Below, one piece after another: positions 46,757-57,922 of a stretch of 64,000 nucleotides of DNA. The notes under the pieces are model-generated. The model searched no databases and was not told the DNA's origin. It was given only the letters and a program-made list of their open reading frames with translations. Location: NCBI GenBank assembly GCA_964017145.1, contig OZ024845.1, positions 2,108,001 to 2,172,000 on the forward strand, read 5' to 3'. The position numbers were made by a program, and so were the translations under genes. The DNA is from Agrocybe praecox. Lineage: Eukaryota; Basidiomycota; Agaricomycetes; Agaricales; Agrocybaceae. Every line of letters begins with the position of its first letter. Positions within the stretch are counted from its first letter, which is position 1.

Positions 46757-46986
46757 CTCAAGTTGGCTGTTCGAGAGCTTTATTTACGATTGAATGTGCT
46801 TTTGAAAGGTCGACAAATACGATATTTTTACCTATGCACCGCAGACGCCTCCTCGAGTCCCGTTCTTATTAGCATGATAGTTTCAATCTTCGTGACTTGT
46901 AATCATGATGTTATTCTGGGTAATGATACAAAGTACAAGACATGTACTTGATATTAGACACGGGGTATAAAATACAGGGGTATAAG

Positions 46987-48913
46987 TTATATACGACTTC
47001 GAAAAGAACGTGTGATACGGGGTGTGAATAAATTCCATCGGCGCTGCTTGGGTTGCAGAGGCACTTCTGGCTCTGATGAAAGTTCTACTACATTCGGCGA
47101 CGATATTGGCACAGGAAGGGGTGATATAGAAGAATGTAAAGTTGAATTGTATTGTGAGGGCTCGCCAGGTTTCCACGTGTCGTTTAATTGGGAAGCATCG
47201 ACCATCTGGGAGGTTTGCACAGGCTCAGACATATCGACTGATGTCGGCAAAGAGTCGATGGACCGTAAAGTACCGGTAGAATGGGAAGTATCGATAGAAG
47301 TCGACGTATCGTCTGGAGAGGAACTATTGCTGAGTGGCTCAGGAACATCTTCTTTGGGTACTAGACCATCAAGAACGACCGCGGAGGACTCTACCTCATT
47401 GGATACTGCAGCACTGCCGGCAACTTCAGATGTTGTTGTAACTGGCGGGACATCAATTAACTCGATAGAATCGTTAGATACAAGGGGCTGTGGGGAAGAA
47501 ATAGATGATGAGGGGGTAAGGAGCGTATGGAGAAGATCATTGGGTTGTGGTGGATCACCGGCCTGAGTAGCACTGTCGACAGCTATAAGAGATTCGAGGG
47601 GTTTAAAGGGTTCGACAGAGGGTTCGCTTGTCTGGGGGACGGCAGCTCGAGAGATTTTATGTACAGTAGGTCGAGGCTTCCCGATAAGGTTTAGATCTTT
47701 AGGTATTCTTTTGATCTTGCGAGACACCTCCTCCTCAGTCAATGTCGAGGTAATTTCACAAAACTCTTCATATGCTTGCGCGGCACTAAGTCTCTGGGCT
47801 GGATCCAGACATTTCATTCGCTTCTCCAACGGCTTTAAGAAATGCAATTCCTTGTATCTCTGTCATTCACAAATCAGTTACCTCAAAATTTAGCGAACAT
47901 AAAAACAATGTACCTCCATGAGCGTTGTGATCACGCCACCGAGCTGATAGACATCAAGCTTAAAAGGGTCGTAGAGAGCTTCCTCGTCTGCGAATTCAGG
48001 TGCAGTTCGATCTTGTCCAATTGTCCCGTAGGATTCATGTTCGTTGCCTGGATAAAACAAGGCAGTTTCGTAGTCGACGAAATAATATTTGACTGGACCG
48101 ACCGAGCGACGGCTTCGGTATGTGATCCATTTCCTCCCATCAGGTTTCCGATAATATTGAGCAAAATGAAAACCCCCCGGAATGACTTTCGTAGGGTCCA
48201 TCATGAGGTTGAGATAGCATGCATCTCTTTAGGAGGAGATCAATTAGTTCGAGGCGAAGATAAACATCAGTTTCGTGAATTACCTGTGAGCTATCTGCTG
48301 TTCATGGAGAAATTCAAGACCCTTGGAAGACATACTATGAGTCCTGGTTCGGGTTATTGGAACAGATGAGCTCACACCTTCAGATATTGATCCAGAGCCT
48401 CCACAATTTCGCTAATGTGCTCGAACGGAACGAAAGGTGTTTCAAAGAGGTAAAGTACGGGCATCACGATGATAGCTTCATCATCTGTGCCGGGCAGGTG
48501 GATAACATCGAGAATTGGCACAGTATTGTTCCTAGGATCCTTTTCCAGAGAAGGACTGTGCAAATGCTGTAGAACCGCGACGTCTTGTTTAGCGCGAACC
48601 CGTTTCAAAACAACTTTCTGTTTGTCGGAGATTCTGACGGCGTCAAGCAACATAGGTCTCTGTTGAAGAAATTGACATTAATTAGGAAAATGGAAGAGAT
48701 ACATAGACTAACCCAAATCCAAAGCGAGTCTGAGCATTTTCTAGGGTGTTTGAAATTCCAAAACTTCTTCCAAGAAGGTTTCCATTTTGGATGGTACCGT
48801 GGGCGTAGTCGATAACCACGTTTCAGGAGAAATGGTTGTAGCTTAACCCAGTCTACTTCGCCACTGTTGATTGCATAAAGTTCTTCGTCGTAAGCGGACC
48901 TCTTGAAGAGCAT
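46987..48913 (-). CDS. HRD-type kinase-like protein (copy C)
   Basis: Five exons (48913-48713, 48659-48378, 48321-48284, 48226-47914, 47859-46987), with exon sizes nearly identical to copy B, give 568 residues. Landmarks: KVVLKRV, HRDACYFNLMMD and VDYETALFYPG (DYE in place of DFG). The Ser/Pro-rich tail ends in RITRSFRSRI. The start differs from copy B (MLFKRSAYDEELYAI). It is convergent with the epoxide hydrolase and divergent from the coiled-coil gene at 49685. Exon sizes and most of the protein are conserved between copies, which points to selection on the protein. Confidence 0.82.
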
Positions 48914-49684
48914 AACTGGAAGTTAACAGGAAGTAAGTTAGTAGCCACGCCAGGATCGAATGTGACCATCACCCAAGCATCACCGTGACACATCACAAGA
49001 TCTGAGCGCAAGGCTTAAGCGCTTAGCGTCCACGCTCAAAAAGTCAAGTTAATATCCTTGTTTCTCTCAGCCCTGCAATGAATACAAACACGCCTGTCTT
49101 ATTTTCTGACCGGATCGTGTTATAGATCTACCCTTCAGCCAGTCTAGCGCTAATCTCAAGCTTGCTCGTTACTAAAGTCCAAGGACCACTGGCATGCGCT
49201 TGGAGGCTGGACTCGAACAACGTCTTTGTTTTCTTTTTGTTGCCAAAATTTGCGCTTTGAATTCCTCCAATAGGGACAATGCAAAACTGGCCACTCGCTA
49301 AAAAGTCCGTTATTGTCACAAAGAAAGAAGCAGAAACAAAAAAGAACAACACGACCTGCTAAGGATTCGGTGAGCCTTTCCTTTTTCTGCTCAATTGTCC
49401 CAGTCAATTTTCTGTGCAATCCTGGATTCCGTATGGCTCTCGAAGCTGTAAACTCCTTGCCGGGTCATGGGAAATCTTTAGATTCTCGAGGTTTGAGGAC
49501 CCTTGATTAAACCGATAACGGACTTTATATGCACAAACTGATCAAGATTCAATGAGGCGTCGTCCGGTATGTCATCACGAACATTTGCTGACTTTCCCGC
49601 GCGAGGATCTTGTATAAATGCGTCTATCATCTCACCCAGTTGCCTCCATTCCTTTCCCCCAACTTTCCGTTTACACATATAGAT
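48914..49684. promoter_or_regulatory. Shared promoter region of the divergent pair (copy 2)
   Basis: About 770 bases, inverted relative to 28855-29742 with scattered similarity. No gene was recognised; frames at 49128-49419 are composition artefacts. Confidence 0.55.
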
Positions 49685-51450
49685 ATGTCAGGCAATCTGC
49701 GGCAGGAGATTCGAGCATCACTCAAAGAGCGGGTTGAAGCGCACCTGGTTGAAGTCAAGAACTTGTTCCGCGAAATCGAACAAGAAAGGAACCTTGCGGC
49801 TGGACTAGAAATCGATTTATTGTATAAAGATATTTGTGTGTAAGTCCGTTGTGCGTTGGTATTGCTTACATTGCTTTCTCATGAGCTGCAGTCTCCAATC
49901 AGATGCGGAGAGGCTCTTCAGAAAACTCGAGCGTCCGGAAACGCGTATTAACAAAATTCTTCACCCATCTCAACATGTAAGCGAAGTCGAAAAGTTGACA
50001 GGCACACTGGAAGATATTGAAGTGCGATATAAGGTGAGTTCTGTCGAAATCCTCCTTGCACTTACCTAACGTTTGCTCGTGAAGACCATTTCTGAACAAC
50101 GTCGGGAGGCGGAGAAAGCTGCACAAGGACACAACCACGCCGCATCGTACGTTTCAGTCTGTTTTGCACTTCAACTAGAAGATAACCCTGCCACAGCGTT
50201 AATAAGGAACCCGATCCCTCTAATAGTCCCGACGGGTATATTGCAACATTCACACTTTTTATTTTATTTTATACTTAACTTTGGGCAGATGGAAAGATGC
50301 ATTATTATCCGTCAGCACTAAAGTTCAGCGCCACATGAGGTCTTTACGCAATTTGCGACATAACCAGAATACATTGGAAGAGTAAGCGGCAATATCAACT
50401 CAATCCGTCCCACTCAACTCATAATCCTTCGTACAGAGAGATGTTGCAACCCGCCCCAAATTCCATGGCTTCCTATGTGAGTCATCCCATCTCTAAATCG
50501 GGACAAGGATTGACTCTGGTACAAGAGCGCTTCGACTCCCAATCTTCTCCAAACTCAGTCCGCCCGGAAGACCAAACTCAACAGTCTTGGTCTGTACGTA
50601 TACTTTTCATTGGCTTTCGTCGTATAATAGATGCTGATGCTAACGCTGCAATAGTTTGAAGATTCCTAAAGGTTTTCGGGACGGCAGTGCCACTACACCC
50701 TTGGAGTGAGTAATTAGTGATGTGAATTTGCTAGTATGCTGAATGCTAACGCTGTGATAGCTCAAACTTTCCTGAAGGTTCCGGTTCCGGTGGTGCCACC
50801 AGTCCCTTGGAGTGAGTAATTGTTGTTGTGAATTTGCGAGTATAGTATATATGCTGACGCTGGGGCAATAACAGTTCCAACATTCCTGAAGGATCCGGCG
50901 ATGGTGGCGCCACTAGTGCACCCTTCAAGTGAGTAAACGTTGTTTTTAATTTTCGAGTATAGTATATATGCTGACGCTGTGGCAATAGCAGTTCTAACAT
51001 TGCTGAAGGTTCCGGGGCCAGTGCTGCCACTCCAGCCAACTTGAAGTGGGGGTGAGAAATTTTTCTTATGGATTTTCGGTTACTATACATGCTGATCTTG
51101 GACCATTATACAGGGGACGTATTCATATTCTTACCACAGAACAGTTGCTGGCATTCGATGCCGAGCCTATACCAGACAGGCCTCCCAGGCCTCAAACTCC
51201 ACCCCCTTTTGTGGGACTCTCCCCTCCACCAAGGCCTAGGAGCCTTAGTAGCCCTGGGACCCCCAGGACCCCCAGGAGTCCTGCAAGCCCCAGGAGCCCA
51301 AGGAGCCCAAGGAGCCCAAGGAGTCCTGTGAGCCCCAGTGGCCACAGTGGCCACAGTAGCCCCAACATCCCCAATATACCTGGGAGCCCCAGAACCCCTG
51401 TTGATCCTGCAATCGTGGACGCGCTTCGAGACTCCCAACTCAAAGATTGA
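49685..51450 (+). CDS. Coiled-coil/Ser-Pro-Arg-repeat protein (copy 2)
   Basis: About 12 exons from the ATG at 49685 (MSGNLRQEIRASLKERVEAH) to the stop at 51450. Traced exons give a helical N-terminus, QSDAERLFRKLERPETRI, SEVEKLTGTLEDIEVRY, REAEKAAQGHNHAAS, WKDALLSVSTKVQRH, SASTPNLLQTQS, four mini-exons (SNIPEGSGDGGATSAP type) and a long last exon with PPRPQTPPP and SPRSPRSPRSP. The total is near 385-400 residues. Heptad-like N-terminal helices suggest oligomer formation, and the Ser-Pro-Arg tail looks disordered and phosphorylatable. No known family. Always paired with the kinase-like gene. Confidence 0.68.
50640..51060 (+). repeat. Tandem mini-exon modules (copy 2)
   Basis: Modules with donors near 50705, 50813, 50930 and 51050, spaced about 110-120 bp. 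Introns share GTGAGTAAxT, GAATTTGCGAGTA and a GCAATAG end. The same module occurs about six times in copy 1. Confidence 0.8.
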
Positions 51451-52149
51451 ACAAGAATAAACCTACACCTGTCCACGGGTGTTTATGTGTTTTCCAATTA
51501 AATGTTTTGTACTGCTGATCATTTCTTTGCTGCCTGCTCTCTAATCATGCTCCTGATGTTGTATCTACTCTTCTCTATAAATTGTACCTTTCAAGTTCAA
51601 CTCGAAATCCATACACCCAGTTCCATCGTTTTGACGAGATTAGAATTCCTTGACAAACGATCAGGTTTTCCCTATTATCTGGATAAGATGTCGATCGGGG
51701 GAGCAAGTGGATCCAGTCTTTAGGTCCAAGGAACTTGACAAAAAGACGTTGTCGTTCGACGTTCGAGTCTGCCAGACAGTAGCAGCCAGCGTATGTAACT
51801 TGATTAGCTCGAGATTGGCAAAATTCGGGGCATAAATCCGTAGCTATACAACACATTCCAGCCTACATCCTCTTCCATTACACCCTCCTGACCACCACTC
51901 ATTTCTCGTATCACTCGCTCTTTTCGAAATCGAATGCATGTTACTTATTTGAATAACCCTAATGAAGATTGAAAACATTATCCTCCTTTATAGTTCAGAA
52001 ACGGGTATGTCCATTACACCGCCACAGAATATTTATTCAATAACGTCATGATCCTAGCTTTCCCGAATCAACCCCGACGCTAACCTTTTATCACGAACAT
52101 GTTGAAGAGAGCTTAGCAACATCAATTGGCTTGCAGTTATAAGAATTGA
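51451..52149. other. Intergenic region
   Basis: About 700 bases. A minus-strand frame at 51575-51856 (with KFLGPKDWIHLLPRS) is unassigned and has no recognisable family; the plus strand shows short frames only. The first 150 bases resemble the 3' flank of copy 1 (a TGTACTGCTGATCATT-type stretch near 51508 against 26790-26810). Confidence 0.4.
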
Positions 52150-52999
52150 ATGTCTGATCTTCGAGAACAAGTAAGGGATGCCCTCGCAACCAATACCCTA
52201 GATCGTGATTTCACGGCTAGGGCAGAAGCGCAGGCTGGCTTTGCTTAACCCGCTCATTGGTCGTGCGGGGATTTTGATTCTTTATCTTTGCGTTGATGCT
52301 TTTAATTTGACTTATACGTTTATTGGTATTACCTCAGATGATCTCTGCAGATCGCCAGGAGAGCTTACGACGGCTTAGAATTATGACCGAAAGGGATCGC
52401 TCTCGAGAACAATATATACTTTACTCAGCCTACAGCCTCAGAATCAGACAGGTAAGTCCTTCAATGCATCATAATTTCTTCGACCAAGGCGACTCAAATA
52501 TACCTTATCAGACCTCAGTTATTTCTATCCCTTCAAGGAGGTCAGCGCTTCTCCCCAGAGATTGCTAGCTTGCCCCCGTATGTCAGATTTGTGGTCGGTT
52601 TCAAGTGAAAAATGAGGACTAACTCCTCCTACCTTTGATTTATCTTTAGTCCTATAGACCCGCTTCGGGATTATCATCTCGACAGAGCGCTAAGACTTTC
52701 GCAGGGCTCTTTTTCTCAACGACCAGCAGCGGAGCCGGCACCCGCGACCATACCGCCTGAAAATAGATATTGGAAGTATGAGTGAGTCAAAGACCTGTGT
52801 ACGCTCCGTCAACCTTGTAAAGTTAAGTGATTCATTGTTTCAAAATAGACCGTACGATCCTCGCGATTGTCCCCCAAGGTCTCCATCTACAACTCAGGAG
52901 TCTCCGAGCTTGCCACCACCTCCACGTCCGCGTGTGCGTCGGGGAACCGTGACAGGATCGTCCGTGTTTCAAGCTGAAGACATTAATAAAACAGAATAA
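52150..52999 (+). CDS. Small coiled-coil/Pro-rich hypothetical protein
   Basis: About five exons: a short first exon (MSDLREQ), one from about 52336 (ISADRQESLRRLRIMTERDRS), one with SLQGGQRFSPEIASLPP, one with PIDPLRDYHLDRALRL, and a last exon with PYDPRDCPPRSPSTTQ ending at 52999. The frame is kept over all junctions if the second acceptor is CCTCAG|TTA. The result is a basic helix followed by a Pro-rich tail, somewhat like the neighbouring coiled-coil gene in layout. Same strand as that gene. No family recognised. Confidence 0.5.
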
Positions 53000-53765
53000 G
53001 TGGCTTAATGATCTTATCTTCTAGCACCTTTGTCGCCTCAAGCAATCAGCAACGCAAGCAAGACTGTAGAGAATTTCAGATTTATCGTGCACAGACAACC
53101 GTTCGAAACAAAAGTACTGATCGTTTCGGAAATGACAGAATAAATGAAATGCAATTTTTTGAACCGTGATTAGGCTGGGTTTCAAATTAATATAATCTGA
53201 GTTTTATATTGTGAGAAATATTCGGTTTAAAGACCAGAGTCAATTCCCACCCTCCTCTCGCCTATTGCATCCCATTTTTGCAACCCATAATCGCACAGAA
53301 GCAATGAACGACCATTAGTTCAACGCCTAGTCATCTCGCACTCTTCATCTATGCTGCTCTTTGATAAAAAGATTCATTCGAGGTATAATCGGACCGTAAG
53401 CTCTTCCGAGGAAATGTAAACAACATGAATAGTTGGAATGACGTTAGAAATGTTTATTTTTGGTACATTCGACATGAAGGCGCCAAGGACCCCTTGCCAA
53501 ATAGGGTCAATGCGTTGCCAAAAAGAGGGTTGTGGCACGTGTGCCATGTGTGGCGTCTATGATCATTGAGAGTGGAGAGTTGAAATTATATTTGAAATAG
53601 GTACATGCTCAAGATAATGGCTTTTCTTCTTATCCCGTAGAGGGAACAATGTAATTCGTCTGGTACTCAATATTGGGTAAGGTTTAAAAGAAAAAGATTT
53701 TTTATATTAGGTTTGTTTTGGCATAGTATATAAGATGGATGACGCCTGAGGCCTGAGACTTAAGC
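53000..53765. other. Intergenic region with a recurring 12-mer
   Basis: About 770 A+T-rich bases between convergent genes. Contains CATGTGTGGCGT at 53545-53556, also found at 26661, 37928 and 55117. No gene was seen. Confidence 0.5.
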
Positions 53766-54356
53766 TCAAGAAATTTTTAAACTGGAAATGTAAGTTATAA
53801 GACTTGTGTGCAATTTGAATTGGTTCTTACCAAGACGGTAAACGGTAAGATCTTTGTCGACGCCGTTGAAGGTAACATCGAGGCATCCTCCAGCGGTATT
53901 AAGGTACCATCCACGTCTCCTCTTGGAGACGGTATCGAGGAAGACCAAGACTTCCCATCCATTCCTATTCCAGTGAGATCTGTCCGGATCGGCAAAGTCA
54001 GCAGGTACGTCGAACCAGGAATCGCTTCCACCAGTATAGTTCGAGACAAAGACCTGAACGGGGGTTTCTATGCCATTGCGGATGTTGAATCCCTTGGGGA
54101 AGTTGGTGTTGACTTCCTTGTCGAATCCATTGAAGGTGACTTCGAAAGCGCTGTTGGCGCAATTAAGGTACCAGCCACGCCTCTGCTGTGTGACGGGGTC
54201 TCTGAATGCGATGAGCTCGTATCCGGTCCTGGACCAGTTGTCAACTGCGCCGGCTGGGATATCGTACCATGCGTCGCTACCGTCTTTGTTGGTCCATTTG
54301 GAGAGAAATACTTGAACGGCGCTTTGAGTCGCGTTAATGATTTTGAAGCCCGGCAT
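53766..54356 (-). CDS. Two-repeat small beta-type protein
   Basis: A minus-strand frame of up to 196 residues with ATG at 54356. It is built of two homologous blocks of about 75 residues. Each has (F)KIINATQSAVQVFLSKWT / FNIRNGIETPVQVFVSNYT, then SD(A/S)W(Y/F)D(I/V)PA, W.R.G(Y/W)E, F.D.V..(Q/K)RRGWYLN and VTFNGxDK. Probably a beta-rich, possibly lectin-like or stress protein; I cannot name a family. The likely true end is earlier: a GTAAGAA donor follows TVYRLG, so a short last exon may exist. A 5'-UTR intron (CCACAG directly before the ATG; donor GTAAGA near 54420) is likely. A TATAAAA box lies near 54523. Confidence 0.75.
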   Translation of the reverse strand: MPGFKIINATQSAVQVFLSKWTNKDGSDAWYDIPAGAVDNWSRTGYELIAFRDPVTQQRRGWYLNCANSAFEVTFNGFDKEVNTNFPKGFNIRNGIETPVQVFVSNYTGGSDSWFDVPADFADPDRSHWNRNGWEVLVFLDTVSKRRRGWYLNTAGGCLDVTFNGVDKDLTVYRLGKNQFKLHTSLITYISSLKIS

Positions 54357-55224
54357 CTGTGGTCATAAAATATCAGCCCAGAACGTCGATGAGATTGTTT
54401 TCATTTGTCAGTTTCTTACCTCTGTGATTAGGTAGTTGAAAAGGAAAGGAGTGGAAGGAGTTGAAGTTGCTTTATTGTAGCTGGACGATTTTCTGAAGAA
54501 TGAAGGGGGCTGTCTGGTCGCTTTTATACGCCTTTGAGTCCCTCTCGGAGAGATTGAATGTTTGATGTGTAGTGACCTATTTTTACGGCGCAGTCCACAT
54601 ACCGATGAAAATTATTGTTAAATGTGCCTCACAAGTGACGGACAATATATTTTCCATGATTTGTACTTGACATGAAACTGAGTCTGTAGATTATTTTGTA
54701 TCATTCCATACGTTACAAAATTTTTATGCATACTCCGGAAACAAATATATCGCCCTGGCCTGCCTCCCACCTCTTTGACATTCGGAAGGATTCTACTACC
54801 TATAAAAGTAGTAGTATGCTACCCAGGCTACCTTTGTTTGTCCCCGGGATAGAATATTGGGTGGACCAAATAAATCGTGCTGAGCGCGCGCGGCCTTTAA
54901 CATTCTGCCTGCCAGTTATTGGCACTTTAAGGTACTACCCCGAGTCCAGGGCCCGGGAAGCGTTTCAGGACTTTAGGCCACGAAACTCTCGTCATAGAGA
55001 CGCCTAGACTTGGACTGCGAATTTTGAACGTAATGTTGCGGTCAGTAGGAAATTGGAATGGGACAAAGACCCGTCGAAGGACGTGACTCTTAAGCTTAAG
55101 CACGTGCCATGCATGTCATGTGTGGCGTTCCTAGGTATTTGCGTTCGCGCGGAAAAGGGTACCATAATTTTGATCCTTGTCTTCGCCCCATCCTAGAAAA
55201 AAACATTATCTTCACATAGAGAAT
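54357..55224. promoter_or_regulatory. Promoter region of the divergent small genes
   Basis: Contains the TATA box of the two-repeat gene (about 54520-54526, minus strand). It also has a 12-mer CATGTGTGGCGT at 55117-55128 and a CACGTG at 55101-55106. The frame at 54696-55007 is not recognised. Confidence 0.5.
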
Positions 55225-55873
55225 ATGCCAAATCCTACAGGATATTTCATCCCTCTGGGCAGATCGGTCTTGATTTTCTTTCCGTCATGCCCTGTAGTAA
55301 GGCCCATTCAACATGAACAATGTCAGCAAGGTACAGGAACGCATGAAAAATACGAGAGTAGGAGGGGGCATGTGGTTCAAGTCACCATTAAAAATGCCAA
55401 GTACGTACTCTTTCAATCGCCTCTGTCCTGATGGTGTACCTTTGCTGACGTTCTTGTATTCTCTAGCGTTGACATGATCAAGGAAATGGCTGCCTTCTTC
55501 TTTTCTCAGTACAACATAACGGTATGTCTTGAGTGCAAGGATACACATTGAAATTTTCTCATGAATACGAATACCTAGAAAGCTGTTGAAAGCGTGGTTT
55601 TTGCGCATATATTTACATGTTTACCTCCTGAAGTCCTAATTGAAGGGACTGGATACGTTTTACGAGGAAGTACGTACCCGATATGTTACATTATACGCGC
55701 ATATATTTGTGCGTGGCACTTTTACACGAAATTTACTCTATGCCTTTGCAGAGCGACGGCCATGGAAGTTCGGTCAAACACTCAAGCTCGCTTGGGGGGA
55801 CGAGTTGACTCATCCCTGCGATGATAAATGGTCATTTACATTCGAGTTAACAGAAGGTTCGCAACGAATATAA
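55225..55873 (+). CDS. Small hypothetical protein, four exons
   Basis: Exons 55225-55400, 55467-55521, 55579-55669 and 55752-55873 join in phase to 147 residues. Junctions are GCCAA|GTACGT, ATAACG|GTATGT and GAGGAA|GTACGT with standard acceptors. The protein has NVDMIKEMAAFFFSQYNIT, VVFAHIFTCLPPEVLIEGTG and a C-terminal RPWKFGQTLKLAWGDELTHP. It is not secreted by any clear signal. No family recognised; consistent phases are the main support. Confidence 0.5.
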
Positions 55874-56053
55874 TATGTTATTTTTCATGGCAGTCAGGGC
55901 TGCGAACAAACCCCTGAAGGTACCGGGCCGCGTTCCGTTTGGAGATTTTCATCCGCGCCAAGCTCAACGCGCCTTGTCTCTTACCATCACCACTATTCTG
56001 AAGTCGTCTAGAAATTCGCAACACGAAAGCGAAATGTCTATCACTGTCGTAAA

Positions 56054-57922
56054 ATGAGTTCAGATCTACCTTCGCATGACCAAAGCCAATATGCAGCACC
56101 TCAAATCCCTCTCCTTCTCGCTCTCACCGCCTATCTTTACCTCCTTTCCTCCACATCCACCATCTCAGGATGGATAACAAACGCACCTCTTCTGGGACCT
56201 CTACTGATAGGGATACTTCTCGGTCCAGAACTCGCCGGCCTTCTGACTCCTACATTTCAATCCACGTTCATTGATATAGGATACATCGGGCTCACCCTCA
56301 TCGTATTCGAAGCCGGTCTGACGACCAACATATCTCTTCTATTCTCCAACGCTGCGCTAAGCTGTATGGCGGCACTGACCGGTATACTTCTTCCTATCGC
56401 CTTTAGCATGGCCTTGTTTCATGGAGCATGGGGCTACAGCGCATTGCAAGGTTTTGCGGCAGGTTCTGCGTTATGTTCCACCTCGTTGGGGACAACGCTG
56501 GCGTTGCTTACGCCTGGATTGCGGAGAACGAGGGTGGGAAGCGTGCTTATGGCTGCTGCGCTGTTGGATGATGTAGTGGGATTGGTGATTGCGGGGATCA
56601 TACCACAGTTGACGAACACAAACAAGGGAGGCGTAACCTGGAAAACAATCGTAAGGCCGATTCTAGTCTCCCTGGCATTTGGGATGGGCACGCCACTTCT
56701 TGCGTGGATTGTGAGCAAATGTGTGCAGAATATAACTTCCTTCAAACTACCCATGTCGCGAGTCATCAGAGGCAGAAACCTAACGACGAAGAATTTCTCC
56801 ACTACGTTGTGCGATACACGAACACAACTTCTCCTGATCGTTGTATGTCTTTCGGCATTTATGGCTGGCTCAAAATACGCGGGAACGAGCGAGCTCTTTG
56901 GGGCCTATTTGGCAGGCGGGTTTCTGGCGTACGTCTTCAGCAACATCGAGAAAGATGCGGGGCATGTCCCTATCACTTCAATGTTTTCTCCTACATCTCC
57001 CTCGCCTTCGCCACCATCACGCCCTATACATGCCGTATCATCCACACCATCCCCAGAATTGAACGAAGATGCCAACCCCACACTCCTTGCCTTCACCACA
57101 CATCTGGAACCCATTCTCACTCCGCTCCTTGGACCCATATTTTTCGCTTCAATAGGTGCTGCGTTACCTATAGGATCTCTGTTCACTACGCACTCAACTG
57201 GAGGCCAAACTTCGCATCGAGTCGTATGGCGCGGAATCGTGTACTCGATATTGATGATTTTGGGGAAGATGGCGGTTGGAGTATGGATGGCTGTATGGCC
57301 CGAGCCAAAGGCGAGGCGCCCATTGATTGAAAATGAAGCCAGAAATGGTGATGATGGGAATGCAGCAAAAAGGAATGGGAAATGCAAGGCCGAGAATACG
57401 CACGATGAAGGCAGAAGAGGAGAAAGTGTTGCGGATGTTGATGATGATAAGTTGAGAGGATTAGAAAATGGGACTGAGGTCCGAGCGACTTGTGATCGCC
57501 CCTCAGACACACGATGTATTCCGGACAAAGGTCCACCTCCACCTTCTTCATCTCTGGGTGGGTCATCCTTTGACGAAACGGAAAACAACGGCAAACCCGG
57601 GCTTGACTCAATCTCAACGTCTGAACCGACGCGTCTCCGGTCCTCCATCCTCCTCGGCCTTGCCATGGTTGCGCGCGGTGAAATCGCACTCATTGTCGCA
57701 CAGCTCGGAAAGCCTTTGCTCATCGGCGGAGCTGGTGATTCTTCTCGAAGTATGGCCAACGATGTGGACGAAGAGCCGTATGCTATTGTCATTTGGGCTG
57801 TACTGCTAAGTACATTTTTGGGTGCTTTGGGTGTTGGGGTCGTGTTCGGTATCTGGGAGAGGAACGATAAGAAGAGGGAAGGGGATCATAAAGAGGATGG
57901 GGTGTCAGTCAGTGCTGGGTGA
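56054..57922 (+). CDS. Cation/H+ (Na+/H+ or K+/H+) antiporter
   Basis: A single exon of 622 residues. It has about 11-12 hydrophobic segments in the order of the CPA-type exchanger fold: PLLGPLLIGILLGPELAGLL, IGYIGLTLIVFEAGLTTNISLL, then ASALCSTSLGTTLALLTP and SVLMAAALLDDVVGLVIAG, where the DD pair lies in the fifth/sixth-helix ion-binding site. LFGAYLAGGFLAYVF follows. A hydrophilic loop (about 420-520, Lys/Glu/Asp-rich) interrupts the C-terminal half, before ARGEIALIVAQLGKPLL. The protein probably exchanges Na+ or K+ for protons in an internal or plasma membrane. A copy of its 5' region lies at 31790-32000. Confidence 0.9.
   Translation: MSSDLPSHDQSQYAAPQIPLLLALTAYLYLLSSTSTISGWITNAPLLGPLLIGILLGPELAGLLTPTFQSTFIDIGYIGLTLIVFEAGLTTNISLLFSNAALSCMAALTGILLPIAFSMALFHGAWGYSALQGFAAGSALCSTSLGTTLALLTPGLRRTRVGSVLMAAALLDDVVGLVIAGIIPQLTNTNKGGVTWKTIVRPILVSLAFGMGTPLLAWIVSKCVQNITSFKLPMSRVIRGRNLTTKNFSTTLCDTRTQLLLIVVCLSAFMAGSKYAGTSELFGAYLAGGFLAYVFSNIEKDAGHVPITSMFSPTSPSPSPPSRPIHAVSSTPSPELNEDANPTLLAFTTHLEPILTPLLGPIFFASIGAALPIGSLFTTHSTGGQTSHRVVWRGIVYSILMILGKMAVGVWMAVWPEPKARRPLIENEARNGDDGNAAKRNGKCKAENTHDEGRRGESVADVDDDKLRGLENGTEVRATCDRPSDTRCIPDKGPPPPSSSLGGSSFDETENNGKPGLDSISTSEPTRLRSSILLGLAMVARGEIALIVAQLGKPLLIGGAGDSSRSMANDVDEEPYAIVIWAVLLSTFLGALGVGVVFGIWERNDKKREGDHKEDGVSVSAG

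Noticed and set aside
54696..55007. 103-residue open frame
   Set aside because: No recognisable domain, no homologue in the window and no supporting gene structure.
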